A DNA stretch of 64,000 bases, taken from positions 1,984,001-2,048,000 of the forward strand of contig QCXZ01000137.1 in the NCBI GenBank assembly GCA_025024175.1, given 5' to 3'. The DNA comes from Rhyzopertha dominica (taxonomy: Eukaryota; Arthropoda; Insecta; Coleoptera; Bostrichidae). This document shows, one piece after another, positions 49,317 through 61,680 of the stretch (position 1 is the stretch's first letter; every line of letters starts with the position of its first letter). A model generated the notes under the pieces. The model searched no databases, was not told the DNA's origin, and saw only the letters and a list, made by a program, of their open reading frames with translations. Both the position numbers and the translations under genes were made by a program.

Positions 49317-51428
49317 CCTCCGGACGATGAAGATGGCTCGCCCAGTCCGTCTAGTCTTCGCCCACCGTCACACGACACCTCCAGTGCAATCTACTCAGTG
49401 TAACGCGTACCAAAGACTTAAGTATTCCGAGTTAGGAATTTCGTAGGAGTAAAACGTCATGTTGTCCCTCCAAGAAGGCAAATAAGAAGCGACTGGTTAA
49501 TACTAATTTTTGTTGAATTGGGCTATATTTTAGTTTATGATATCGTGGTCGTCCTCCTCTACAAAGAAACGTAATTTGTGGATATTCTTACTTTCACTCC
49601 TTTTACAGTTCGTCATTAGGGATCGTGAGCAGAAGATTTGGATGTGGTTGCCTTTTTGGAGGAGCACAAGGAGCTATTGTACTTACTTCTTACTGTGATC
49701 GCAAGATATGCCATATTCCACTTATGACACTCAATCAAAACCATAGCTACACGATATGGCTACGTAGCTGAGCACTAATCGGCCAAAAATCTAGCATATC
49801 TTCACTAAATATATACATATCGCTTCAGAGCTGGGATTTGGACAAGGCAGTTTTGTATTATAATTTTGTAAATACATGATTCCACTAGCGAACTTCGGGG
49901 AAACTGTACAGCGCAGTAATAACTTCGTAGGTTACGGAAACAACGAGTAAATTATATATTTTGTAAATCTCATCATATCCTAGTGCAAGAGCTGTAGTTG
50001 TACATATTCGACTATAGTGATAGGGAGTTAGGTGACGAATATACGTGTCTTCTCTAATTCTGTCTTGTCTCCTCACTTTAGTGAGGCTTTTCATGTATAC
50101 GAAACAGATTTTCGACTAGAAACGTCCCGAGATTACTGCACCGATTACTTCAACTAGCAAAATTCATCGGACCTTCACGTCGATGGATATTGTTGCTCAT
50201 CCTGCATATTCCCTGCTACGGTTCAAAGTTATATTCGTCTTTTTCCACTATATTATGTACATTTATTCTGTAGATATTGTACGAAGGCGTTGTTGTTGAT
50301 GCAATTTTTCGTTTCGACTTTGCGTTCAAATTTTGCAAGAACCAGAGTGGATTTTGTTGTTGTACCTTTTGCGCACCTGTACAAATTTGCGTTATTTATG
50401 ATATTTCCTTTCAAGAGAATCGTGAATGTAAAATAAATTTTTTAAGACACTTCCAACTGTGTTTTTCTCCGTTTTGATTCTCCCGTAGTTTAGATGACAT
50501 CTGTCTAGTTACTCATCGCATTGTGTCACTTTTTATAAGTTAGCAAGTTGATATATTGAAAAAAAAGTCCAACGAAACATGTTAGTAAGGAATTCCTACT
50601 AAGTAACCAAGACAGGTTAGACATAGTACTTGTTATCATCGTTTTGCATGAGTGTGTTTCTCTCTCCCATTTCAGTTCATTTATTAGGCATAGTAATCGA
50701 TCTCGAATTATTGAGATACATCGAAGTGAGATTCTATATGGAAAAAGTAGTCAAAGATATTCCTGCATAATTTTAAAGGCAAGTTTGTGTTCATTTTTGC
50801 TAATGATGCTGTTTCGTGGTAACGGCTAAACATTGGACAAGAATCATTGTTATCTGTACCCATAAAGACTAGCAGTTTTGTTGTTGTGTAAATTGAAGAA
50901 ATGGAACTCCCCTAAGTAATAATGTACGACTATTCTGATGCCTATTACTAGAGATATCTATAGCTACACCATTTTTGCAGGAAATTGTTGGAGATAGCAA
51001 GGTCCTTGTTGTTTGTTACATAGAGTGTTGGATACAAATATCGCGACCACAAGTTGCATATCCTTAAATAAAGCAGTAAAAATCTGTCACTAAGTTCTAA
51101 AGGTCAAACTGAGTTTACTCCTTAACCTGAGATAAAATGTAGTATTATTTGTTGGTTATTCTACAACATTAGTACAGCAACGACGCCATATTGCAAGCTT
51201 TATGGTAGTGTTTGCATTAAAGTGGTATAATGTGTAGACAATTACCTTCCTTGCTTATTTATTTATTTATTTAAACTACTCTACAGACACCCCTAGACGT
51301 AATTAGAAAGTAAAGGGTGAACACAAAAATTGACCAGGATGTAAGACAATACAAAGCAATCAGTGCAGTTTCGGTATACAAAATAACAACTGTAAATTTT
51401 ACAAGACACAAAACAATTAAACAATATA
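49317..51428. other. Downstream flank or 3' UTR of kn, nothing recognised
   Basis: AT-rich with short ORFs only. The aataaa at about 51064 is one candidate polyadenylation signal for isoform B, but it is far from the stop codon. No gene or transposon was recognised. Confidence 0.3.
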
Positions 51429-52607
51429 CAGGATGTTTCATGATTGATAATGACCCTGACGAATTTAAAAATGCAACCCAAAATACATTTGCAGAGGTAA
51501 CATTGATAATTGTTCATCGTCTTATAAAATATAAAACATAGAAATTTTGACATAAATCATTTGCGTTAAGTAAATTCGGTATTTTATTTTTGTAAAATGC
51601 TTATTCAATAACATTAATGTAGTAAATGCTTAAAATGTCGCCCTCCGCTGTTTTCACAAGCTTGAATTCGTGCCCAAAACGATCTTTTAGCATGCATTAA
51701 CATTTCTTTCAATTCATTCAATTCAACTTTCAATTGGTGTTTGGTATACTTGCTCTTTTACCATTCCCCACAGAAAAAAATCTAAAGTAGTAAGGTCCGG
51801 ACTTCTCGGTGGGCAAGGATTAATTGAACCTCTTTCTATCCATCGGTTAGGCGAAACCAAATCAAGATGATTTCGCACTATTCTATGATAATGCGCATCT
51901 TGTTGGAACCATAGATTTTGTCTTACCTGTAAATTTACATATTGGAGAAGTACCGGTAAAATGCTTCTTAAAAAATTTAGATAAGTATTGCCGTTTAAAC
52001 TATCGTGAAAAAATAAGGCCTAACAATTTGATTCCCCAATATTCCGCACCAGACATTCGTCGAGTAGATAGTTCGAAAATGTCCATCTCGAATCCAACGT
52101 GGATTTTCATGCGCATAATAATGCATCTTATTCACCATTATTAGAAAATCTTTCTTCATCTGAGAAGCAAATGTTCCCGAAAAAAGTTACAAAAAGCGAG
52201 TCTTTTAGGATAATCTAACTCCTTTAAGGCCTGCACCAATTGCAAGTGATACGGATGAAATTGATTGCCTTTAATTATTTGGTGTACAGACAGACTAATA
52301 CCGGTTGCCCTTGAGACTACTCTTTGACTAACGTGAGGATTTTCGTCAATCATTTCCAATACTCTAATTTCATTGTCAGGACCTGTTGCTGTTCTTTCTC
52401 TTATTTTTTTCAGTGGTGGCTAGTTTGTCCTTAAAAGTTAATTCAAGTCTCATGTATCGGCAGGAGCTCTTCTATTTGTAAAACGTCGATTCCCAATTTA
52501 TTTTGAAAATAATACCATTATTTAAAATAAACACATTGGCTATGAGAATGTATTTAGGGTAGCATTTTTAATTTCGTCAGGGTCGTTATCATTCGTGAAA
52601 TATCCTG
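51429..52607 (-). mobile_element. Mariner-like element with ~60-bp inverted repeats and TA duplication
   Basis: The ends caggatgtttcatgattgat and (right) gtgaaatatcctg are mirror images over about 60 bases, extending through gataatgaccctgacgaa. TA flanks both ends (51427-51428 and 52608-52609). The 1179-bp element carries a minus-strand transposase in broken frames: SQRVVSRATGISLSVHQIIK, HLQLVQALKELDYPKRLAFC (52359-52156) and, further on, a catalytic region with many stops. A third and a fourth copy are at 47568 and 60290. Confidence 0.85.
51640..52420 (-). pseudogene. Mariner-like transposase remnant
   Basis: The N-terminal segment (52359 downwards) has the paired helix-turn-helix style SVHQIIKGNQFHPYHLQLVQ and the linker YPKRLAFCNFFREH. 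Catalytic blocks can be followed by comparison with the copy at 60348-60925, but stops and frameshifts interrupt almost every block. Confidence 0.7.
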
Positions 52608-52819
52608 TATATACATAATTAGTATGTTGTATAACAAAAACCAGTCTCTCATAACAGACGGCAATGTGAATTATCTGACGTAAAATACACAGTGTGCATT
52701 TTCTCCTATTTACTAATATCGTCAATTCAAAAGTGCATAACATTGAACTATAAAAATCTATAAAAGGATATAATTTGCTCTTCTTAAAGTAAATGTATCT
52801 TAGAAAATGTTTTTGAACT

Positions 52820-53160
52820 TTCTAGATATTGTTAGTATTGGATTCTGCACTTAGAGACCATATTATAGACGCATATTCTAAATGCGATCTAACAAGGCTG
52901 TTATACAATCGATTCGTGGTAGCAATCCCTAAATCCTTGCTGTTCCTTATAGCAAACCCCAGAATCTTATATGCTTTATTCACAATATGGCAATAGTAAT
53001 TGTTAAATTTGAAAGTACAATATACAACCATGTTCCTGTTCAAGCGCATCCCGTCTATGACATAATCTGTTTTAATAAAATTCACTTTTCTTGCATATGA
53101 CACAACCGAGCATTTGTTAATATTTATATTTATTTTTACGAAACCACTCAACAAGCAGAA
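52820..53160 (-). mobile_element. Non-LTR retrotransposon C-terminal fragment
   Basis: The minus frame 53154-52822 reads KCSVVSYARKVNFIKTDYVI, then NKAYKILGFAIRNSKDLG and RLYNSLVRSHLEYASIIWS. This is the connection region after the reverse transcriptase of Jockey/CR1-type LINEs (the ..NKA...LGF..R......LY.SLVRS.LEYAS..W pattern). The catalytic blocks are absent. Confidence 0.8.
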
Positions 53161-54279
53161 GAGAGCAATCCAAACTATTTTGTTAAAAGCTTTGGCACAA
53201 TTATTATTATTACTTAAATTCTTACAATTCTATAGTGTAGCTACATATGGAGAAAATGTACCACACATTATAAAAGATGCTCAAAGTGTCTGCTATCTTG
53301 TCTTGGACACATTTTTACCGACAGCAATTCAATTTTACACAACGTGAGAATAAATTGTGTTTTAGATTAAATAATTGAAAAGCAACATAAAGAAATATGA
53401 AAGCTGATTAGGTAAAAGACTTTCCAATTTTTCATAACGTAATTTCATTTTTTACACTCGTTCGGTGATATTTTAAGACTGTAATAATGCAGAGACTAAT
53501 GTATATCTTTTGTAGTAGCTTCTATAGACTGATGATTTAAGACGAATCGATTTAATTACATAAGTGAAAGAATTAAGAATATTAAAAAAAATCCAACATG
53601 TTATCAATCTTTATGGCAACGATTATATGTTTAAAATGACTCCGGCAGTCGACAAGCAATCGATTTCAACCACCCTATATCCGACCATCACATGCTGGGC
53701 GCAAGGTGGCTCATCGTATAGCTGGTGTCAGATTTTTTAGTGGTCTGTGTAGGGGGCTCGAGCGCATCGGGGCGTTTACACCCCTGCGCTCAAAAGGACA
53801 CTTCAAAGTTCACCCCATTGTCGAACAAAATGAAAACACTCGTGATCGTGATAGATAAACAGAACAACAAATCAAAAAAGCGGGACCGCTTTAATCGCGA
53901 GCCATATGCGTCGATCGGGATGAATAATACGCTTGGCCCTCAACTGGCGGTGGTTTTGGACCGCGTATTTGTTGACCAATAATCGGATGCCGTGACAATG
54001 ATAAGGCTGCAAGTCCACGTACTTCAAACAAACTCAATTCGAATGTAATTTTGTAAAATGAAAACAGCTACATTCTGACAAAAAATAAAATGCCAAAACT
54101 AATTTCAGGTTTAAAATATGACTTTAGTTATGGAAATAATCCTCCAGGAGATCCGGTCATGAGAGCCCCCAAAGTACACCCTTTCCATCGGAAAGGATGT
54201 TGCACAACCTGATTTTTGTTCACAAAACTTTCCGCTCCATAAGAAATAAGTTGATTTTAAACAGTACTCTATTAACGAG
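53161..54279. other. Intergenic DNA with GC-rich island (53640-53990)
   Basis: The island holds an open frame (53725-53982) with no recognisable domain. It could be a distal regulatory element. The flanks are AT-rich and empty. Confidence 0.25.
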
Positions 54280-54530
54280 GGTGAATGCTTTCAGCGTCCA
54301 TAAATATAAGATAATATTTTGTCGGATAGACCGCTGTCTCTTGAAAACACTGACAAAAAGTTAATAGTCTGACGTTTCGACTACACCTGTAATCTTTGTC
54401 AAAGACGAAGAACCTCAAAATTTGCCTGACACAAGTTCAAACAAAATTTTGAAACGTCAGACTATTAACTTTTTGTCAGTGTTTTCAAGAGACAGCGATC
54501 TATCCGACAAAATATTATCTTATAGTACTC
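54280..54530. repeat. Long hairpin repeat, copy 2
   Basis: The arms 54306-54379 and 54451-54524 are inverted copies of each other over 74 bases with very few mismatches (for example gatagaccgctgtctc against gatagatcgctgtctc). The loop of about 70 bases carries ctacacctgtaatctttgtc. The outer sequence gagggtgaatgctttcagcg is shared with the repeat at 13099-13303. Transcription would give a nearly perfect 74-bp hairpin RNA. Confidence 0.8.
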
Positions 54531-55113
54531 TATTAAGTTTGGATTTGATATCTATCGTTTCAGGCAAGAAAGTAACCTTTTATTACGTCAAAAAAGTCTG
54601 AAGTTTTCTTATGAAACTACCCTAGTAACACTAAATATTCATTAAATGTTCTAAAATATTTAGGAATATCTTTAGCACTACTCTGTTTAATACTGTATAA
54701 ATATTTACATAAATCGTGTATAAATTACCTTTAAATATATAAACAATATTTGTTTCGTAATATTCAACGAGGTTTGTTTTCTAATATTTGTTTTAGATTA
54801 TATATGAAATGTTTATAGTTTTTTTTTGAAGGAAAAGCAAGTACATCTCACCAACATTTATTAATTAATCACAGACTTATATTATAGACAAAGTAAATCT
54901 GCGACCAATTAAAAATGTTCATGTTTGATGTGCTTAATTTTTTAAGTATGCTTTAATTATTAGATGTCGATCTTTAATATGCATAATTTGAATGCACATT
55001 AATTGGTGTGATATCCTATATGCCAAAACATGCGGTGAAATGAATCTCGAATATCACACAGTCTCATAATATATTCAAATACAAGTACCTATATAGTATT
55101 CAAAACTATTAAA
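54531..55113. other. AT-rich DNA before the satellite array
   Basis: No gene or repeat unit was recognised until the array starts at 55114. Confidence 0.35.
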
Positions 55114-58100
55114 CGTCTCCGATTCAGCTGAATACAAGTATACTTACTGATTTGGACATCCTGAATTTCGGAATGGCCTCAGTTGGTCACTAGCTACAAC
55201 GGTTCGCTCGGAAAGTGTCCTTATTTAGGCCGCTCGCAGTCCTAGCTCATTTTAGAGCACATTTTTGAATTCTGCAGTTCAAAATACATATGCACGTCGA
55301 TTTTGAGCTAAATCTATTTTTTGTCAAAAATCACAAAACATCCAAGGCTAACCCCTTTGTTCTTTTTTGACCTTAAAATTTTTTCGTCTCGGATTCAGCT
55401 GAATACAAGTATACTTACTGATTTGGACCTCCTGAATTTCGGAATGGCCTCAGTTGGTCGCTAGCTACAACGGTTCGCTCGGAAAGCGTCCTTATTTAGG
55501 CCGCCCGCAGTCCTAGCTCATTTTAGAGCACATTTTTGAATTCTGCAGTTCAAAATACATATGTACGTCGATTTTGAGCTATATCTATATTTTGTCGAAA
55601 ATCACAAAACATCCTGGGCTAACCCCTTTGTTCTTTTTTGACCTTAAAATTTTTTCGTCTCCGATTCAGCTGAATATAAGTATACTTACTGATTTGGACC
55701 TCCTGAATTTCGGAATGGCCTCAGTTGGTCGCTAGCTACAACGGTTCGCTCGGAAACTGTACTAATTTAGGCCGCCCGCAGTCCTAGCTCATTTTAGAGC
55801 ACATTTTTGAATTCTGCAGTTCAAAATACATGTACGTCGATTTTGAGCTAAATCTATTTTTTGTCAAAAATCACAAAACATCCAAGGCTAACCCCTTTGT
55901 TCTTTTTTGACCTTAAAATTTTTTCGTCTCGGATTCAGCTGAATACAAGTATACTTACTGATTTGGACCTCCTGAATTTCGGAATGGCCTCAGTTGGTCG
56001 CTAGCTACAACGGTTCGCTCGGAAAGTCTCCTTATTTAGGCCGCTCGCAGTCCTANCTCATTTTAGAGCACATTTTTGAATTCTGCAGTTCAAAATACAT
56101 CTNTACGTCGATTTTGAGCTAAATCTATTTTTTGTCGAAAATCACAAAACATCCAAGGCTAACCCCTTTGTTCTTTTTTGACCTTAAATTTTTTTCGTCT
56201 CCGATTCAGCTGAATGCAAGTATACTTACTGATTTGGACCTCCTGAATTTCGGAATGGCCTCAGTTGGTCGCTAGCTACAACGGTTCGCTCGGAAAGTGT
56301 CCTTATTTAGGCCGCCCGCAGTCCTAGCTCATTTTAGAGCACATTTTTGAATTCTGCAGTTCAAAATATATCTGTACGTCGATTTTGAGCTAAATCTATT
56401 TTTTGTCAAAAATCACAAAACATCCAAGGCTAACCCCTTTGTTCTTTTTTGACCTTAAAATTTTGTCGTCTCCGATTCAGCTGAATACAAGTATACTTAC
56501 TGATTTGGACCTCCTGAATTTCGGAATGGCCTCAGTTGGTCGCTAGCTACAACGGTTCGCTCGGAAAGTGTCCTTATTTAGGCCGCCCGCAGTCCTAGCT
56601 CATTTTAGAGCACATTTTTGAATTCTGCAGTTCAAAATATATCTGTACGTCGATTTTGAGCTAAATCTATTTTTTGTCAAAAATCACAAAACATCCAAGG
56701 CTAACCCCTTTGTTCTTTTTTGACCTTAAAATTTTTTCGTCTCGGATTCAGCTGAATACAAGTATACTTACTGATTTGGACATCCTGAATTTCGGAATGG
56801 CCTCAGTTGGTCGCTAGCTACAACGGTTCGCTCGGAAAGTGTCCTTATTTAGGCCGCCCGCAGTCATAGCTCATTTTAGAGCACATTTTTGAATTCTGCA
56901 GTTCAAAATACATCTGTACGTCGATTTTGAGCTATATCTATTTTTTGTCAAAAATCACAAAACATCCAAGGCTAACCCCTTTGTTCTTTTTTGACCTTAA
57001 AATCTTTTCGTCTCGGATTCAGCTGAATACAAGTATACTTACTGATTTGGACCTCCTGAATTTCGGAATGGCCTCAGTTGGTCGCTAGCTACAACGGTTC
57101 GCTCGGAAAGTGTCCTTATTTAGGCCGCTCGCAGTCCTAGCTCATTTTAGAGCACATTTTTGAATTCTGCAGTTCAAAATATATCTGTACGTCGATTTTG
57201 AGCTAAATCTATTTTTTGTCAAAAATCACAAAATATCCAAGGCTAACCCATTTGTTCTTTTTTGACCTTAAATTTTTTTCGTCTCGGATTCAGCTGAATA
57301 CAAGTACACTTACTGATTTGGACCTCCTGAATTTCGGAATGGCCTCATTTGGTCGCTAGCTACAACGGTTCTCTCGGAAAGTGTCCTTATTTAGGCCGCT
57401 CGCAGTCCTAGCTCATTTTAGAGCACATTTTTGAATTCTGCAGTTCAAAATATATCTGTACGTCGATTTTGAGCTAAATCTATTTTTTGTCAAAAATCAC
57501 AAAATATCCAAGGCTAACCCCTTTGTTCTTTTTTGACCTTAAAATTTTTTCGTCTCCGATTCAGCTGAATACAAGTATACTTACTGATTTGGACCTCCTG
57601 AATTTCGGAATGGCCTCAGTTGGTCGCTAGCTACAACGGCTCGCTCAGAAAGTTTCCTTATTTAGGCTGCCCGCAGTCCTAGCTCATTTTAGAGCACATT
57701 TTTGAATTCTGCAGTTCAAAATATATCTGTACGTCGATTTTGAGCTAAATCTATTTTTTGTCAAAAATCACAAAACATCCAAGGCTAACAACCCCTTTGT
57801 TCTTTTTTGACCTTAAAATTTTTTCGTCTCCGATTCAGCTGAATACAAGTATACTTACTGATTTGGACCTCCTGAATTTCGGAATGGCCTCAGTTGGTCG
57901 CTAGCTACAACGGTTCGCTCGGAAAGTGTCCTTATTTAGGCCGCTCGCAGTCCTAGCTCATTTTAGAGCACATTTTTGAATTCTGCAGTTCAAAATATAT
58001 CTGTACGTCGATTTTGAGCTAAATCTATTTTNTGTCAAAAATCACAAAACATCCCTTTGTTCTTTTTTGACCTTAAAATTTTTTCGTCTCGGATTCAGCT

Positions 58101-58321
58101 GAATACAAGTATACTTACTGATTTGGACCTCCTGAATTTCGGAATGGCCTCAGTTGGTCGCTAGCTACAACGGTTCGCTCGGAAAGTGTCCTTATTTAGG
58201 CCGCCCGCAGTCCTGGCTCATTTTAGAGCACATTTTTGAATTCTGCAGTTCAAAATACATATGCACGTCGATTTTGAGCTAAATCTATTTTTTGTCAAAA
58301 ATCACAAAATATCCCAGGCTT
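55114..58321. repeat. Satellite array, ~12 copies of a 271-bp unit
   Basis: Unit starts (cgtctc[c/g]gattcagctg) fall at 55114, 55385, 55656, 55925, 56196, 56467, 56738, 57009, 57280, 57551, 57825 and 58085. Spacing is 271 except for 269 (one small deletion), 274 (an extra aac) and 260 (loss of aaggctaacc and one more base). The last unit is cut at about 58321. Copies are almost identical. Each contains palindromic spots: ttcagctgaa, aagtatactt and tgaattctgcagttca. There is no coding capacity. Confidence 0.96.
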
Positions 58322-60129
58322 TTGACGGATATCAACTTTAGGACAATGCTGGATCACACACGTGTAGGCTGAAGAGGAGAAATCTTCTGCAGTTACATTC
58401 GCTTTACAGAAACTTGACCTTGTCCTCCCTGCTCGTTGTCCATAGCATCCTTACAGTGACAAATTAAAAATACAAACGGACGGTTAGCAGTCTAAAACAT
58501 ATAAATGTTTCTAAACATCTTTGTGTTCTAGAAGTACAGGAATTATAGCGTATAAAAATGAAACAAAGCAGTACTAATCTAGTCAACGACCTAATAAATT
58601 TGTTTAAGGGATTATCTAATGACCACTGCAATATCTTGCTTTACCTTTTAAAAAGACAAAACAAAATTCACGTGAACAGTAGCAGTTCACTTGATGATTA
58701 TTATTAGCTTTAAATTATCACTAAATTAATGAATAACCCGTGATGTTATAAAATAAAGGGTGCAAACTGAAGTTCACGACAAACCAGAATACGAAACCTA
58801 TAAGTTTGACAAAATAATTCTCATCTAGATATCTCCATCGGTTAGCCTTGCAGAGCTCCCGGTCACAATAGAGTGAGAATATCGTGCCTTTGGTAGACAG
58901 TGTTAGTGATGCACCAAGGCGCCAATGAGAGTCCATCGCGACAAAGGACTTCAAGCTTTGATTAACTAGTGCACAAGTTAAAATTGGGAAGTAATGAGTG
59001 ATGCGATCAAAGAAAGCAGGGCAACAGATTCTAAAGCGAAGCAGTAAAATTCCCGAGCCGAACTGCTATTTTGTGGTAGTATAAAAGATGGTGCTGTTTT
59101 CAAAATTTTCATGCAAATTTTAGTCTTCAGTATCTACAGGGTGTTTAAACGAGGATATTTTTTCCTCCAAAAGTTACAATTAACTAGCTACAACTGCAGA
59201 TGTCAACTGAAATTAAACTAGCCCCATCTTTTCTGAACATTGTCGTCTTTTGATTCCCGCCAATATGTTTATTTATTTAGTTATTAAGATATACAGTTTT
59301 GAAGCAAATAGCATATGAGACCAATGACTTGGGAATGGCAACACAAAAAATTATAAGTATTATAGGTAATAGTAACGAAGGACTTAAATAATTCAAAATC
59401 TAGATGCAAAGGATATATATACATATTAAAAATCAAATATTTTTTCATAAATGTCCTACAAATGTATAATATAAAATATTTCTTTGAAAATGTTTATGAA
59501 ATATTGATAATTATTTGTAATCGTGTACCTAACACCTATACCAATTATCAGTTATGAGCGAATTGCAAAATTAACCACCTTTTTGTGTCTTTTAAGCTGA
59601 TGAGCATCCAAAGAAACATCCCTTAACAAATGTAAAAAAGCGGCACGTGCCCTCTAATTTAAGCAACACCCTCAACACCCGTAATCCGCTCAATCCAAAA
59701 AAAGCGAATTACAGTGTTTGGTTACCGAGCTCTGAGCACAATGTACATCCATTCGCGCCCTAATCAGCATGCATGCAACAGGACAATAACGCCGACTGGT
59801 AATAACGCCTTTTTAAAATTCATGGATAGTTGCGTTCGCATTTGGACCGGATTAAAACTACAATCGGTTTGTAGCACGAGCGCTATCATCCCAGCGCATA
59901 ATCTAATAGCAATATTAGATTGACACAGGACGACAATGTGCCACTCGAACCCGCCCGTGTCCTTGTCGATGTGGCACGTGCCATCGGGATCGCGGGGAGA
60001 TCTATTTGTTGTCTTTTTTGATGCGCCGGTGAACACGAGATAAAAAAGGAGTCGCTGGTTTGTGTAATTCGGGTGGGAATGGGTTTCTAGCGTTGGAGAG
60101 CGCGTGGGGATGTTCCTTATTGGATAATG
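58322..60129. other. Intergenic; GC-rich island at 59640-60120
   Basis: A terminal-repeat-like acagggtgtttaaac occurs at 59137, without a partner that I could assign. The island at 59640-60120 is GC-rich with an open frame on both strands but no domain. The rest is AT-rich and empty. Confidence 0.3.
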
Positions 60130-60289
60130 TCAGTTTGATAGGAATCCAAAAATTAGGGTTGCCCAGGAAAAGTTAAAACAAGGAGCTGCGCTGAGTCCAA
60201 CTCTTTTCTACGTTGTATTGGACGAGATACAAGAAACAAGCAGAATAAAACAAAAGAATTACATGTGGGATACACAAACATGCAAAGAG
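60130..60289 (+). mobile_element. Reverse transcriptase fragment of a LINE, left part
   Basis: The frame reads KLKQGAALSPTLFYVVLDEI, the LINE block usually written G.RQGD.LSP.LF..VLDE. The fragment stops at about 60289, where a mariner-like element begins, and the same LINE seems to resume at about 61165. Confidence 0.7.
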
Positions 60290-61155
60290 TATTAGTCTGT
60301 CTTCAGTACACCGAATAATTAAAGGCAATCAATTTCCTCCGTATCATTTGCAATTGGTTCAGGCCTTAAAGGAGGCAGATTATCCTAAAAGACTGGCTTT
60401 TTGTAACTTTTTTCGGGAACACATGCATTATTATCAAGAAAATCCACGTTGGATTCGAGAAGGACATTTTCAAACTATCTACTCGACGAATGTCTGGTGC
60501 GGAACATTTAGGAATCAAATTGTTGGGCCATATTTTTTTCGCGATAACTTAAACGGCAATACTTATCTAAATTTTTAAGAAACGTTTTACCGGTACTTCT
60601 CCAAAATGTAAATTTACAAGTACGACAAGATCTATGGTTCCAACAAGATGGAGCACCTCAGCATTATCATAGAATAGTGCGATATCATCTTGATTTGGTT
60701 TTTCCTAACAGATGGATAGGAAGAGGTTCAATTAATCCGTGGCCACCGAGAAGCACGGACCTTACTCCTTTGGATATTTTTCTGTGGGGAATGATAAAAG
60801 AGCAAGTATACCAAACACCAATTGAAAGTGTAGAACATTTAGAAAATAAAATACGTGATGCATGTAGATCCGTCACTCCAGAAATGTTAATGCATGTTAA
60901 AACATCGTTTTGGGCACGACTTTAAGCTTGTGAAAACAGCGGAGGGCGACATTTTGATGATTTATTATACTAGTGTTATTAAATAAAAATTTTTCAAAAA
61001 TAAAATTTGTTTTATAATACCGAATTTACTTAAAACAAATGATTGAAGTTTATATCAAAATTTGAGAATTTATACAGATCTTTTTATATTTTTCAATGTA
61101 TTTTGGGTTGCATTTTTAATTTCGTCAGGGTCATTATCATTCGTGAAACATCCTG
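60290..61155 (+). mobile_element. 5'-deleted mariner-like element inside a LINE
   Basis: Relative to the element at 51429-52607 it lacks the left terminal repeat and the transposase start. The remaining reading is good: LQLVQALKEADYPKRLAFCN (60350), EGHFQTIYSTNVWCGTFRNQ, a break near 60578, QQDGAPQH near 60650 (second Asp), and PPRSTDLTPLDIFLWGMIKE (third Asp), with a stop at 60923. The right terminal repeat ends gaaacatcctg before TA at 61155. Confidence 0.82.
60348..60925 (+). pseudogene. Mariner-like transposase, C-terminal two thirds
   Basis: Two frames (60348-60578 and 60677-60925) cover the linker, the second catalytic Asp region and the C-terminus DACRSVTPEMLMHVKTSFWA. The DDD-type third motif STDLTPLDIF has Thr where the family usually has Pro. 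The N-terminus is missing. Confidence 0.8.
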
Positions 61156-61164
61156 TATAACATG

Positions 61165-61680
61165 ATGATCAACACAAGAAACCGTGGAAGAATTTAAATA
61201 CTTAGGGATCCCAATAGATAGAAGTAGCAGTTATGGCAGCGAAATCATTACCAGATTAGAAGGGGCAACTAAACTATATAACACAACAAACAATAAGTTT
61301 ATAAACAAGAACGAAGTAACCACAAACAACAAAGGTATCTGTGTATAAATCGATCTTTAGACCAATATTTCTGTATAGAGGTGAAATTTGGGTACTAAAC
61401 ACTACACTGAAAACTGCAATGCAGGCAATAGAAATGAAGTATTTAGGAAGAGTGAATAGTAAGAATGCGTAACCAAGATATTCAAGAAGAATTGGAGATG
61501 CAATCGATACTGACTGTAATTTAGTCACTTGTGCATGCTGAAACACAAAAATGGATACAGTTTACTAAGGACTAAAGAGGAGCAAACATGCACCCTACAC
61601 CATAAAATATAAAGAACGAGACGCGTCAAGGCGATTGGGTAGCTTTTACCATTAGAGAAATGGATAATTTGGTTTATTGA
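61165..61680 (+). mobile_element. LINE fragment, right part
   Basis: The region begins EEFKYLGIPIDRSSSYGSEI, then RLEGATKLYNTTNNKFINKN, and after a frameshift KSIFRPIFLYRGEIWVL and AIEMKYLGRV. This is the connection region that follows the reverse transcriptase (F.YLG......EI..R...A....... L.YG.E.W.......EM..LR). It continues the element interrupted at 60289. Confidence 0.75.

Noticed and set aside
55114..58321. CRISPR-like array
   Set aside because: Units are 271 bp, contiguous and without unique spacers, in a eukaryotic genome; it is a satellite.
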